A stretch of 64,000 nt of DNA from positions 120,975,844-121,039,843 of the forward strand of contig BTPG01000007.1 of NCBI GenBank assembly GCA_036245525.1. The letters run 5' to 3'. The notes beneath the pieces are model-generated. The model was given only the letters and a program-made list of their open reading frames with translations. It was not told the DNA's origin and did no database searches. The position numbers were made by a program, and so were the translations under genes. Positions 9,481 through 19,799 of this stretch are shown here, one piece after another. Positions within the stretch are counted from its first letter, which is position 1; each line of letters begins with the position of its first letter. The DNA is from Semisulcospira habei. Its lineage: Eukaryota; Mollusca; Gastropoda; Semisulcospiridae.

Positions 9481-10080
9481 TTTTATTTATGATTTGTTTC
9501 AAGCTTAGTTTAGTTTAGACTAGATTAGTTTAGTCTAGTTTAAGTCAGTTCAGCTGAGTTTTGTTTAGTTTAGTTTAGTTTAGTTTAGTTTAGTTTAGTT
9601 TAGTTTAGTTTAGTTTAGTTTAGTTCAGCTTATGTTTCAAGATCAGTTCAGTTCAGTTCAGTTTAGTTCAATTGAGATGAGTTGAATTGACTTTTCCTGA
9701 GTTGAGTTGAGCTGAGTTAAATTTAGTCGTTTCATCAATTAGCAATGCAATGTTTAGATTATTTTAGTTTAGTTCAGTTCAGCTCAGCTTATGTTTCAAG
9801 TTCAGTTCAGTCCAGTTCAGTCAATTGAGTTGAGTTGAGTTGTGTTCAGCTCAGTTCAGCTCAGCTCAGCTCAGCTTAATTTATTTCATTTCAGTTCTTT
9901 TCAGTTCATTTGAATTTCAGTTCAGTTGAGTTGTTGAGCTGAGCTGAGCTGAGTTAAATTGTTTGAGTTGAGTTGAGTTGAGCTGAGCTGAGTTGAGTTG
10001 AGTTGAGTTGAGTTGAGTTGAGTTGAGTTGAGTTGAGTTGAGTTGAGTTGAGCTGAGTTGAGTTAAGTTTAGTCGTTTCA
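9480..10080. repeat. Degenerate pentanucleotide satellite (TTTAG / GAGTT)
   Basis: Period 5 throughout: TTTAG repeats at 9555-9625, mixed CAGTT/CAGCT at 9630-9960, then GAGTT repeats at 9960-10060. The motif drifts from TTTAG through TTCAG to TTGAG by single-base steps. AGTCGTTTCAT recurs near 9725 and 10070, marking a larger duplication within the array. Confidence 0.9.
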
Positions 10081-10155
10081 TTTCAATTTAGCAGTGCACT
10101 GTGATGGATGAGAGCAATTCCATCTTATTTTGCTTATTCTTATTTATTTCATTAC

Positions 10156-10192
10156 TTCGAACCGTCCAAAAGTCACAGACTACCACACCTTG
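10156..10192. repeat. Family C right-arm remnant
   Basis: ACCGTCCAAAAGTCACAGACT followed by ACCACACC resembles the family C right arm. No left arm is visible upstream. Confidence 0.45.
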
Positions 10193-10447
10193 AGTGTGCC
10201 GAATGGACGCGCCACATACAGCGTAAGGTGGAGAAATGTATTTTCAAAATGCGTTATCAATATTTAATATTCATTTCTTCTCGTCACCGTACAAACACGC
10301 GTACAATGAACTGAACAATGTTAATTAACACTTTTTAAAAAATCGTACTTCTCCACCGCTGCCTGTGGGATCTGTAAGCGTGTGCAGAGAATGTCCTTTG
10401 TCCTAGACCCATCCATCTTGCAGCATGACACTCACCACATGAAGCAT

Positions 10448-10525
10448 AGGTCCTCGGGCCTACGACGGCCGCAGTGGGCTCGCGCACGGCTGTGCGCGGG
10501 CCCACTGTGGCCGTCGTGATCCCGA
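10448..10525. repeat. Family G GC-rich hairpin, copy 1
   Basis: Arms TACGACGGCCGCAGTGGGC / GCCCACTGTGGCCGTCGT with inner CGCGCAC / GTGCGCG and a 4-nt loop. Flanked on the left by AGGTCCTCGGGCC, a sequence shared with the copies at 25.85 and 29.78 kb. Confidence 0.85.
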
Positions 10526-10667
10526 AGAAGTTTAGCTACTGGGGACAGCGACAAAGGTCCCCTGCAGCTGCCCCTTACTTCATGTCCAAGATGAAGACCT
10601 AGAAGAAGGTTGACCTCGATCGCACCCTCCCTCCATCTAAGAGTATATATTGGGCAAGCCCTTGAAA

Positions 10668-10740
10668 GCAAGAGGCATAAATTCTCATGAGCTCCTGCAG
10701 CCTGTGGCTGCAGGGGCTCATGCGAATCTATGTCTCTTGC
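10668..10740. repeat. Family A hairpin, copy 5
   Basis: Full arms with TTCTCATGAG on the left and CTCATGCGAA on the right (one mismatch). The GC part is AGCTCCTGCAGCC / GGCTGCAGGGGCT, longer than usual. Confidence 0.9.
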
Positions 10741-10994
10741 AGATGGGATGGGAGGGCTGAGAGACTAGTCTGATACTTTATTGTTGGACATGTCCGGTGG
10801 TTTGGTGGTGTATGCAGTGTTTGTCTGGTCGTCGGATAAATCTGTGGTAACCAGGTGAAATACGGGTTAACGTTCAGGTAACTGGCCAGAACAGGTGTCC
10901 GTGGAGGACAAAATAAATAAACACACAGGTGTCCACGGTCGATAAATAAATATATACATGCACACTTGTAGGCATGGCCACTCCTCGTGATCTC

Positions 10995-11245
10995 TTGGTG
11001 TGTATATAAAGCGTACTTCGCTTATAACAAAGTCGGATATAACAACACTTTTTTTTGTCAGACTAGGTCCCGACACCACTCTTTTAATAAATTCCTTGCT
11101 TACTGAATTACTTGGTTTATTACAAACTTCGCTTACGAAAAACAAGAAAGGCTGGCCCTCCTCCTGCCCCCCTCCCACCCACCTCTTTCACAACCCCCCT
11201 CACCCCTCGACGTTTTTATATCCGAAAACCACAGTACATTGTATT
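10995..11245. repeat. Family M copy
   Basis: TACTTCGCTTATAACAAAGT then CGGATATAACAACACTTTTT then GGTCCCGACACC. A second part (about 11120-11240) contains ACTTCGCTTACGAA and TTATATCCGAAAACC. Confidence 0.6.
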
Positions 11246-11261
11246 ATCAATTCCCTCTAAT

Positions 11262-11493
11262 TAACCCATTCAGTGTCAGCTGAAGCAGACTGTGTTTCTG
11301 CAGTCTTCTCTAATTCAACACCCCCAAAAAGCCCTAGCTGCCCCAAGAAGATGGATTCAAACTAGTGTCAGCAATAGGTATAGATCCTCATGAGTCCCCG
11401 CAGACGCGGGGGGAGAGGGGGGGGGGGCTCATGAAGATCTATACCTCTTGCAGGTGGGTGGTGTTCACATTTTCTTGGCACTGAACGGGTTAA
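11262..11493. mobile_element. TTAA-bounded element containing family A hairpin, copy 6
   Basis: Begins TTAACCCATTCAGTGTCAG and ends CTGAACGGGTTAA. The hairpin occupies 11371-11452; its GC stem is decayed by an A/G-rich expansion (GGGGGGAGAGGGG), so pairing is limited to the outer 20 nt of each arm. Confidence 0.85.
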
Positions 11494-11735
11494 GGTCGGT
11501 TTTGATGTGCAAGAAGTAAAGGTCTCTGTGCGCCCAGCTGGATTTTGGAATGAAGATAAATCGTGTTGTACGGGGTGGAAGAGGAGTCTATGATGATAGA
11601 GTAGAGTGTGAAGCGTCTTCATCAGAGGCTGTTGTTTTGTAGGGGAAGATAACTGTTGTTGTGTGGACAGGTAACTGTTGCGTCTAGTCTGCTCCTTTTG
11701 TCTACTATGTCGTTCGTCAAGCAGGCCTTTCATCT

Positions 11736-11801
11736 GCAAAAGGCATACATTCTCATGCGCCTCTGCAGTCGCAGAGACTAATGAGAATCTATGCCTCTTG
11801 C
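11736..11801. repeat. Family A hairpin, copy 7
   Basis: Arms GCAAAAGGCATACATTCTCA / TGAGAATCTATGCCTCTTGC; stem CTCTGC / GCAGAG is matched on both sides, unlike the consensus CCCTGC. Confidence 0.85.
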
Positions 11802-11916
11802 TTGCAGGATTCAATACGCCGGGTTTTTTTCTCTTCAAAATCTGAGTTGAGCTGGCTTGCGTTGTCTGTGGCCATGAGGAAAAGATGGGGACTGATCTAC
11901 CCTTTGTTATGACAAC

Positions 11917-11920
<4 letters not shown>

Positions 11921-12003
<83 letters not shown>
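11921..12003 (+). repeat. (GA)n microsatellite
   Basis: About 40 GA units, followed by a G-rich stretch. No LINE tail is attached here, unlike the GA tracts at 17.5, 24.6, 61.2 and 63.4 kb. Confidence 0.97.
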
Positions 12004-12005
<2 letters not shown>

Positions 12006-12382
12006 CTGGGGGGAGGTGGGGGGGGGGAGTATCAAATCAGATCATCACAAAAGCCATAAAGTACTGTCCAACTAATCTACCTTAAAGACACGACCATAAA
12101 GAAAGCTTTTCCCCGATAGACAAAAGGTCATCAGGATGACCTCGGCGGGTTCAGTCGGAGTCCCTCGCACAGCAGGCCAGCGACAGTCGACTTCGACCTG
12201 AGGACCTTTTGCTTACCGATTTCTTTTTAATCATTGTTCCCAGCGGTTTTCCTAGCTTGTCCCAGGTGGTGAAGAATTAGACATGTCTAGTCACTTACCA
12301 AGACCATTTTGTCATTTCTCCCATACAGTAGACTATAAACCAGGAATAACGCCCTCAGATTGAGAAACAGCCTATCTTGGTC

Positions 12383-12449
12383 AGCAACAGGCATAGATTA
12401 TCATTAGCTCTTGAAGTCCTAGGGGCTTATGAGAATCTATATATCTTGC
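12383..12449. repeat. Family A hairpin, copy 8 (decayed)
   Basis: Left GCAACAGGCATAGATTATCA and right TGAGAATCTATATATCTTGC with a poorly paired centre (TCTTGAAGTCCTAGGGG). Confidence 0.75.
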
Positions 12450-12911
12450 AGGGGAAGACACTGAGTGAGTCAAGTGTGATGGTGGATATGTTGTACTTTA
12501 CACTAAGCGACGGTGTTTCCTTTTGTGTGTGTGTGTTGTTTTTTTGTTTTGTTTTGTTCGTTTGTTCCTTCGAAAAGAGAAAAGCCTATACTAAGTTTAT
12601 GTTTATGTACATGCTAAATTAATATGAAGTTTTGGTGCGCACATAACGAATTTATATTGTTAGATTTTAAAAAGTGTATCTACAATATGCAGAATTTGTA
12701 AAAGACAAAAGAACAAAGCGAAAACGAATAAATAAATAATAAATAAACAAATAAATACATAAATAAATAAGGAAAAGACAATTTGATGCTGAACGCCGGA
12801 TGAACCCACCTTACTTGCATTCTTACTCCAGACAGGGAAAAAATGTCTGACAGAAAAGAAAAAAAAAAGATGGTTTGGCGGGGTGGGGGTGGGAGCAGTA
12901 CATTGTTGCAA

Positions 12912-12985
12912 CAAGAGGCGATGCATAGATCCTCATGAGCCCCCGCGAATGCGGGGGCTCATGAGGATCTATGCCTCGCCTCTTC
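12912..12985. repeat. Family A hairpin, copy 9 (inserted GCGATG step)
   Basis: The GC stem is perfect (CCCCCGC / GCGGGGG, loop GAAT). The outer arm has extra GCGAT / TCGCC bases on the two sides, giving AAGAGGCGATGCATAG and CTATGCCTCGCCTCTT. Confidence 0.9.
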
Positions 12986-13330
12986 CACTTGGGTGGCGTT
13001 CGCTTCCGCAGTGACAGACCTAGGTACATAATCACCCACCTTTGGTGCGCATGGGCTCTCCGGCAGGTGTTGTCCCCCGCCCCACGTTTGATGAGCTCGC
13101 GCGCACGCGCCCACGTGGGCTGAGATGGGTTGTTGGGTTGTAAATTTCTATAACAACGCGGCAGTCAGCAGGGTAGAAATTATTAGCCATCACAAGATCG
13201 GGGCATGGTGCAGCTCTGGCTGAATCGCAGATAATAATGGTTAGAAAAAGTCGAACAAGTGACAATAAAAGGCATCCAAACGGCGAACGAACGAACGAAC
13301 GTGGCAATATAATCTACTTCATATCACTTT

Positions 13331-13568
13331 AACCCGGGCCCTACCCTGCCAATGGACGTACACTACTTTTGTTTCTGCAATCGGAGATCATTCAACGATC
13401 AAAAGCTACGACCGGCCAAGGATCATGTATTCAAATTGGTTTCAGCGAGAGGTATAGATCCTCATGAGCCCCCGCACCCCGCAGTGGCAGTAGGGGGGTG
13501 AGACATGAGGATCTATGCCTCTTGCACTCGGGTCGTGTTCACTTTTTCTCGGCTGTAAAGGGGTTAAT
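13331..13568. mobile_element. TTAA-type element containing family A hairpin, copy 10
   Basis: Left end TTTAACCCGGGCC, right end GGCTGTAAAGGGGTTAA. Hairpin at 13444-13525 has a 15-nt insertion of CA/GT-rich sequence in the loop side. The left flank shares CGATCAAAAGCTACGACCG-like words with the 50.7 and 60.8 kb elements. Confidence 0.8.
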
Positions 13569-13569
13569 T

Positions 13570-14855
13570 AAATCTAATAGCACTCTCCTGGCAGGACAGC
13601 CCCGTTTTAGATTCGTAGGACGGCTGCCGATAGTGAATGGAGCTGTCAAATCTTCGGTTTGGTGTACCCCAGGGCTCGGTCCTAGGACCTGTATTGTTCT
13701 TACTGTATGTTCAGCCCCTGTCCGACCTGATTTGTAGTCGCTCCATTTCCCATCATGCATTTGCAAATGATACGCAGATGTACAAAAGTGATACTGTCGA
13801 GCGAGCTGTGAATGCCGTCCAAAGTATAAGCCAGTGCATTGACCATGTCAAATCATGGATGACCACCAACAAACTGATGTTAAATGATGGCAAAACTGAA
13901 GCAATGTTGGTAGCTAATCCAAGATTATCTTCGTCCCTGCCTTTACCGTCATCATTGTCTGTGGATGGAACACTCATTGGCTTCTCTGCGAGTGTGAGAA
14001 ATCTGGGTGTTACACTTGACAGCGAGTTATCTATGTCACAGCATGTCAGTGCAGTGTGTAGATCCGCTTATCTGGAACTTCGTCGTATTAGTTCAGTTCG
14101 TCACCTGCTGACCGTGGAAGCCACTAAAACACTAGTTTGTGCATTTGTGCTGTCCAAGCTAGATTATTGTAACTCTTTGCTTTGTGGCTGCCCTCAGTAT
14201 CTCATTGATCGCCTCCAAAAAAATTCAGAACAATGCAGCCCGGCTTGTTGTGAGAGTCCGTAAGACTGAGCATGTCTTGAAGTCCCTTCACTGGCTACCT
14301 GTGTCCTCACGTATTCAATACAAAGTTATGTCAATCTGTTTTAACTGCCTTTCAGGCACCAGCCCAGAATACTTGTCCTCTTTGCTGCATGTGTATACAC
14401 CCTCTCGTGAGCTCCGCTCCTCTTCTGATAAACGGAAGTTGTGCGTACCTTCTGTCCAAACTAAAACATTTGGTCAGCGCACTTTTGTTTATCAAGCCCC
14501 AGTGTTATGGAATACACTTCCTCTTGAGGTCAGAAACAGTGAGTCTGTCTCTGACTTCAAGAGGTCGTTGAAAACTCACCTCTTCAAGCTTTACTTTGAA
14601 TAACTGCCAGTGTTTGATGCCTTAGTTGTAGTTCTGCAATTCTCCTTGTTTAGACTGAATGTTAATTAGAATATAAATTATTATGTATGTATTGTTGTTT
14701 AGTTTATTGTAAAAGTGGTGTGTTCGGGCATTGTGCTTTGTTTGTTATGTGCATATGTCATTGTATTTTTATTTTTGTGTACAGATTGTAAAGCGCTTAG
14801 AGCTTTTGAGTAAGATTAAGCGCTATATAAATACTCATTATTATTATTATTATTA
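13570..14855 (+). mobile_element. 5'-truncated LINE (CR1-like) with (ATT)n tail
   Basis: The 3' part of a non-LTR retrotransposon. It starts in the reverse transcriptase and runs through a short 3' untranslated region to a stem-loop (GTAAAGCGCTTAGAGC with AAGCGCTATATAAAT) and (ATT)n. The same 3' end is present in reverse at 54.2 kb. It begins immediately right of a family A element's terminal TTAA. No clear target duplication is visible. Confidence 0.9.
13575..14603 (+). pseudogene. LINE reverse transcriptase C-terminal fragment, frameshifted
   Basis: Translation shows RT motifs in order: FGVPQGSVLGPVLF, the active-site box as FANDTQ (consensus FADD, so the first catalytic Asp of the pair is Asn), TNKLMLNDGKTE, LGVTLD, and the 3' domain with WLPV, VLWNTLPLEVR and FKRSLKTHLF. 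Two breaks are seen: a frame change near 13650, just before FGVPQG, and another at the run of seven A near 14217, where one base must be dropped to join the frames. Upstream, AGQPRFRF fits the usual motif before FGVPQG. Together these make the copy non-functional. Confidence 0.92.
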
Positions 14856-14940
14856 AATCGCAAACAATTATTGTACTTGGTTTTTCTTGGAGTAATCAGT
14901 GATCTACGGACTGCTATTTACGATGACGTTTCTCTAAGTG

Positions 14941-14996
14941 TAACACATTTGAGACGTGTCGCGAATCCGGATGCGACACGTCTCGAAGGAGTTAAA
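14941..14996. repeat. Family E hairpin, copy 1
   Basis: TAACACATTTGAGACGTGTC / GACACGTCTCGAAGGAGTTA. The inner stem is CGCGAATCCGGATGCG. It is followed directly by a family H right half, the same order as at 18.3 kb. Confidence 0.85.
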
Positions 14997-15043
14997 AGGA
15001 CTCGTCTTTTCCTGCGAGCGGTATCGATAGTAGCAGAGTAATT
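14996..15043. repeat. Family H right-half remnant
   Basis: GACTCGTCTTTTCCTGCGAG then CGGTATCGATAGTAGCAGAG matches the right half of the 44.2-kb family H element. It shares its TTAA junction with the preceding family E hairpin. Confidence 0.65.
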
Positions 15044-15049
15044 GTAAAA

Positions 15050-15410
15050 CTATGTAATTTATCATTGAACAAAATCAAATAGTAGCGAATAGTAAGTTAT
15101 TTCATGTGATCGGAGTAAAATTGTGTTTTTATTTGACGAGTACTGAGATGAAATATTTTACTTTTTTAATTATCGTAATGGTGGCATGTTGTGTAGCTGT
15201 AGCCCTAAAACTACAGGGTCTGAAGAACGCATGCTAAGAGCTCAATGATACCTGATCCCAGCACCCGTTTTCAAGCTGATGAAATAATTAGGGGTAGCCA
15301 GCCTTCGGGCGGAGGGAGGGGGTCGCTATGATCGCTTATTTCCAGGCCTGTCGTAAAATGTGAACGCCCAGCCCTTACAGTATCAGAGGAGTAACAAGAT
15401 CTTGTCTTTG
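15050..15410. other. No recognisable feature
   Basis: AT-rich, non-coding. CCTTCGGGCGGAGGGAGGGGG near 15300 is the only compositional oddity. Confidence 0.4.
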
Positions 15411-15413
15411 TCA

Positions 15414-15479
15414 GCAAGAGGAACAGATTCGCATGAGTCCCTGCGACAGCAGGGACTCATGCGAATCTGTGTCTCTTGT
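15414..15479. repeat. Family A hairpin, copy 11 (arms co-varying)
   Basis: Variants CAGATTCGCATGAGTC / GACTCATGCGAATCTG are matched in both arms, differing from consensus at three stem positions while keeping full pairing. Confidence 0.92.
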
Positions 15480-15569
15480 ACTGAGACGAAACGGTTCCTG
15501 TTTTGCCTTTAAGTCTAAACCCACACTGTCTACTGTATTACAAGATCTAAATACATTATGTCTATGCCA

Positions 15570-15635
15570 GCAAGAGGCGTAGATTCTCATGAGTCCCTGC
15601 TGTTGCAGGGACTAATACAAATCTACGCCTCTTGC
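15570..15635. repeat. Family A hairpin, copy 12
   Basis: Arms GCAAGAGGCGTAGATTCTCA on the left and AATCTACGCCTCTTGC on the right share the unusual GGCGTAG / CTACGCC change. The right arm reads ACTAATACAA, so the centre is partly unpaired. Confidence 0.9.
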
Positions 15636-15989
15636 AGACGGAACCAGTCGCCCTAGTCGGTTATTACTACGGTCGGAAGACGCTACTTTTAGCCTTGATC
15701 ATCGAGGGGACGGTACTCTCAACCTTGATCACATAGTTAGAGCGCATGCGCGGGCGGGACTGCACGTGAAACGAGGTGATTGTGTGGGTCGTGGATGGTG
15801 GCTGACCGTACTCGACTCCTCCCCACTATGATATTTATTTTTCTTCGGTTCCTTGTTTGAGATTTAAGCTTTTAAACCTTGATGGTGTACCGAGTCCAGA
15901 AAGCAAAGCCTCCATGAGTCTCAATATATTTTTTTTCTCCAGTTCCTGATGACTTTTGTAGTATGGATGCATAAGACAGTATGTCAAGT

Positions 15990-16060
15990 TTTGTGAAAAG
16001 CGAGATTTTCATTGTATTACAATAAAAATCTTGATTTTCACACAAAATAGACACTTTTAT
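15990..16060. repeat. Family L hairpin, copy 1
   Basis: TTTTGTGAAAAGCGAGATTT / AAATCTTGATTTTCACACAAAA around TCATTGTATTACAATAA. Related copies are at 43.55 and 48.21 kb, with a half copy at 21.47 kb. Confidence 0.8.
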
Positions 16061-16104
16061 TTTTGTCTTCACAAACTTTATGCGTTTTAAGAGCAGACAC
16101 TTTA

Positions 16105-16322
16105 GGTAACTTATTCGGCCCCGACACACCACTGCAAGACTTGGATCGAGCATGATAGTTCAAGGGTGGTGCCAGAATAGCTTGGCGCCCATAGGCGCCA
16201 AGCTATTCTGGCACCACCCTTGAACTATCATGCTCGATCTGTCTCTAGAATTGTAATACAGTCCTTCAGAGGGCAACTTCAAAATTTGGGGATTTCGGTC
16301 CTGGGGTAGAATTGTTATTTTT
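16105..16322. mobile_element. Family B element, copy 5 (perfect core)
   Basis: Core 16144-16239: two 46-nt arms, perfectly complementary, around loop CATA. The right flank carries GTAATACAGTCCTTCAGAGG and GGGGATTTCGGTCCTGGGG. Confidence 0.93.
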
Positions 16323-16324
16323 TT

Positions 16325-16900
16325 TATTTTAACAGATTATTAGAATATCCTGAACACCTGCTTCATATTCTTCTTTTAGGCTTTGTAATACAAAATTGAG
16401 TGTTTTCATTTTGCAACAGAATTTCAACATGACTCTCCGCGGATGTTCTAACTTTACTCTTCCAAATTGTGTTGCTCTGTCAGTTATATTAATGACCGGC
16501 CCCATTCTCGTCACAATCCTTTTGAGACAAAATCATTATTCTATATGCCTAGACTGGTTGATGATCCTTTTGTTATTGTTTGTTTTGCTCTCTTAAAACT
16601 TACGGAGCAAGCAAGAAGTCACGACACACTAGTAGGGTATGGGATGTTGTAAGGAAGTCGAGTAGGTGTTTCCCATATGTCTTTCTTTGAATAAAAAAGT
16701 TCATGGCATCACCTTCTCGTAAATTGTTTGACGCAAACGAGATGTCTTGTATCCAAGATACTTTTTTTTTTCCTAGCCAAGTCCTTGAAGCGTCATGTCT
16801 CGAGGGATTTTAGACACCTTTGCTGCTGTTGCAATATGGAAGGGTCACGCCCTTTTAATCCTATCATCTACAGTTACGATCTCCAGCTGAAGGGCACAGC
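16325..16900. other. No recognisable gene
   Basis: AT-rich. Short open frames lack domain-like composition. A faint TTTGTAATACAAAATTGAG near 16382 echoes the centre of family L. Confidence 0.4.
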
Positions 16901-16913
16901 TATAAATACGACC

Positions 16914-16980
16914 AACAAGAGGCATATATCCTCATGAGCCCCCGCGATAGTTGGGGCTCATGAGGATCTATGCCTCTTGC
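16914..16980. repeat. Family A hairpin, copy 13
   Basis: Left ACAAGAGGCATATATCCTCA, right TGAGGATCTATGCCTCTTGC. The GC stem CCCCCGC faces GTTGGGG, with one mismatch. It and copy 14 lie 160 bp apart and share the preceding words GCTATAAATACGAC / GATATAAATACTGTACGAC. Confidence 0.9.
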
Positions 16981-17077
16981 GGTTTGCACACCTTCGACGC
17001 CCGTCCTTGTAGGTCATCCTATCATCATCACCTACTAGCTCTAGCTGAGGTTCCCAGATATAAATACTGTACGACTA

Positions 17078-17144
17078 GCACAAGGCATAGATCCTCGTGA
17101 GCCCCTGCAAATGCAGGGGGCTCATGAGGATCTATGCCTCTTGC
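17078..17144. repeat. Family A hairpin, copy 14
   Basis: Left GCACAAGGCATAGATCCTCG, right TGAGGATCTATGCCTCTTGC, with one extra G in the right stem (GCAGGGGG). The shared upstream words with copy 13 suggest a local duplication including about 60 bp of flank (CTACAG/CTAGCTCTAGCTG). Confidence 0.9.
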
Positions 17145-17504
17145 AGATGTTCATAAATTCAAACAGCGAAACATTCATAATTACTGGATATCATTCTCCC
17201 TGAACTTCTGTTCCCAAAAGTTTTCAGACTTCACCTGTTTGAAAGACGGGGAACTTTGAAACAGTTATTGTTAAAGGGGAAACACTGACAATGGATGAGT
17301 CTCGCCATCTTGAGATGGAGGCGGGGTGAGACTAGTGAGGATTACAGGTGAGGTAACCCCGCGCGAGTTAATGGTGACGGGTAATGGGCCCTGGGGCCCG
17401 AAGGTGTGGCTGTTTCTTCCTGGAAAATAACGGTAAATTTGAGTCTTAGCGTCAGTGTTAGCGTCAGTGCGGGTGTTTTTGGTGGGAGAGGGGGAGGAGG
17501 AGGA

Positions 17505-17506
<2 letters not shown>

Positions 17507-17581
<75 letters not shown>
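17507..17581 (+). repeat. (GA)n microsatellite, left side of a LINE tail
   Basis: About 37 GA units following GGAGGAGGAGGAGAA. Abuts the LINE L1 3' end. Confidence 0.97.
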
Positions 17582-17586
<5 letters not shown>

Positions 17587-17779
17587 GATGATGAATCTTT
17601 ATTTATTCAGGATAAAGCTATTAGGCAACTCAATGCCTGTTTTACAAGCTGTCCTGTAAACAAACAACATAACAGGAAAATAAACATAGCATGCAAATAA
17701 TAACAATAATAATAATAAGAAGAAGAAAAACTACGGAAAAAAACAAACACAATAGGTGAATCAATGAAAGGGGGAGAAA

Positions 17780-17788
<9 letters not shown>
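17582..17788 (-). mobile_element. LINE family L1 3' end inserted in (GA)n
   Basis: Reading on the minus strand it ends ATCCTGAATAAATAAAGAT then TTCATCATCATC against the GA tract. Matches the 3' untranslated end of the 61.3-63.3 kb LINE (AAACTGTCCTG, AATGCCT, GAATAAA words). The other side is also a (GA)n tract. Confidence 0.8.

Positions 17789-17843
<55 letters not shown>
17789..17843 (+). repeat. (GA)n microsatellite, right side of a LINE tail
   Basis: GA units interrupted once by GCCTCAGA. Together with 17507-17581 it brackets the LINE fragment. Confidence 0.95.
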
Positions 17844-18074
17844 CTAATAATAACGTTCTCAACAATACGACTTCGTTCAATTGTAAAATGATATGTAAGA
17901 CATTAAATATCATTATGTCACAGTAATTCCTTGATTATAATGTCAATTGATCCCCACTACTACCAGTTTGAATTTCAAGTGACTTTTGTCGATAGTTTGG
18001 CTGTGAAATGACGTTTTCTGTATCACTTGAAATGTCTCTTTCAGCCATTCAGCGAATCGACACGCTACAAAATT

Positions 18075-18190
18075 ATATGGATCGACCATGATTATTCAAG
18101 GGTGGTGTAGGGGATAGTTTGCCAGCTGATGGCACCAAATGTTTCCTGCACTACCACCTTTAAATTATCAGCACCATGGTCGATATATGT
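18075..18190. mobile_element. Family B element, copy 6 (degenerate)
   Basis: Arms GGATCGACCATGATTATTCA / ATTATCAGCACCATGGTCGAT. The inner part has GGTGGTG / CACTACCACC, but the AGCTTGGCGCC centre has decayed. Confidence 0.7.
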
Positions 18191-18322
18191 CTGCTCATAG
18201 TAAATCATAATGCACTCTTCACAGGGTCCCGCATACATTTTTGACATTGAGCCCACAGCCCTTACTATGGTCTACTTGTTAACTCAATCAGCCATTGGTT
18301 AGGGGCACGCTTTGTGTGAGCT

Positions 18323-18402
18323 TTAACTCATTCGAGACGTGCCGCCTCCGGATACGCGGCTTATGCCGCGTATCCGGAGGCGGCAGGTCTCGAATGAGTT
18401 AA
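18323..18402. mobile_element. Family E element, copy 2
   Basis: TTAACTCATTCGAGACGTGC to CTCGAATGAGTTAA. Inner arms GCCTCCGGATACGCGGC / GCCGCGTATCCGGAGGC are perfect around loop TTAT. Full termini are TTAACTCATT / AATGAGTTAA. Confidence 0.92.
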
Positions 18403-18514
18403 CCCCTTGACTGCTACTAACAACTATACCGCACGGTGGAAAAATATGCGTTGTTAAGCGTTTTTTTTTTCTTCCCCGGCCAAGCCGTCTCGTAAGTAGC
18501 AGCCAAAGAGTTTA
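18399..18514. mobile_element. Family H element, copy 1, sharing TTAA with family E
   Basis: TTAACCCCTTGACTGCTACT to AGTAGCAGCCAAAGAGTTTAA. Its left TTAA is the right TTAA of the family E element. The inner part is weakly paired: GCGTTGTTAAGCG, then a T-run. Confidence 0.75.
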
Positions 18515-19005
18515 AATCCCACGAAAAAAAGTGGCAGCATTTTCATCTTATAATGCACGATTCCTCGACTACCAGTAAGTCACGACCTCTCTAGAGAGGA
18601 TCACACAAAGCGTGCCACTACGTACTGAATCGTGAACTGTGGATCTGCAATGTATAATTGAACCCACAGTTGTGAGATAACTTCAAATATTGGAAAAGGA
18701 AAGCAACGCAGAAAATTATTTTAAAATAAAAAGCTCAATCTTGAATAAGTGCACGCACGGAAAACACAACACGACTAAACAGAAGAAGAAAAACATTGCA
18801 AATATTAAAACAGGGAAGACAACTTGACGTCGACATCTAAACTTAAACAGGAGGAGACAGCGGAAAGTCAACCAGCGGACGATTTGCATGCGAGTCACAG
18901 TCGCTTCTCAAACGACAACAAACACACTCGGCCACAGACTGGGCACCTCGTTAACTCGATTGCATCAGGGTAGCAAATTTAAATGAACGGGGCTCTTGGG
19001 AAAGA
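18515..19005. other. No recognisable gene
   Basis: Includes AGCGTGCCACTACG near 18610, echoed inversely by GGGGCACGCTTTGTGTGAG near 18301, so a larger inverted repeat may surround the E-H pair. No coding signal. Confidence 0.35.
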
Positions 19006-19010
19006 CACTA

Positions 19011-19060
19011 TCAAGAGGTATAGATCATCATGAGGCTCATGAGGATCTATACTTCTGACA
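19011..19060. repeat. Family A hairpin, copy 15 (GC stem lost)
   Basis: TCAAGAGGTATAGATCATCA runs directly into TGAGGCTCATGAGGATCTAT. The CCCCGC/GCGGGG segment is absent, leaving arms of about 20 nt. GGTATAG / CTATACT co-vary. Confidence 0.85.
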
Positions 19061-19502
19061 GAACGGCGACGTTCCTCCAAGGAATGCACAGGCGGAGCGT
19101 GGTAACAGTTTACCGAGAACGCTGTAAAATTTGACGTGAAGCTCAGAAGTCGTTTTTCGCTTTGCCGACAGAGTTAGAGAGAGCAGGAGGTCATGACCTT
19201 CAAACAAGCCGTGTTGGATTATGGGTTAGCGCGGCGTCACTACCGGCTACGTCAGACGTTAACTGAGAGTTGTCGGCCCTTTGAACAGAAAGTCTTGCGT
19301 GCAGAAGACCGTGCATGCAGTCAGTGGCGGGCGTGTCAGTACATACAGACAGGCGGACAGACAGACAACGGCATAGACCACGTCCATAAGCACACAACAC
19401 AAATTATGCGCGCGTGGGAAATTTGAATGACGGATTCAAATGTTCAAAGAAAAGTGCAACAAATGTTTATTTATTAACAGACAGGTGGGAGCACAGGTGC
19501 GC

Positions 19503-19607
<105 letters not shown>

Positions 19608-19799
19608 ACACACACGCAAACCTATTGACACATTTACGAGCGAACGCGGGCTTGCACAAACACACGCATTCAGGCGCTTGAAATTTTATGGGTAACTCAT
19701 TTAAAAAAAAAACACGATACAACCGGACAAGGAAATTCGTTTTTACTGCGGCTTATGTCATAATGCATACGTGTGACAGTATCCATTTGGAATTTGTAG

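Noticed and set aside
16144..16239. Rho-independent terminators
   Set aside because: The hairpins have no consistent T-run after them and the genome is not bacterial.
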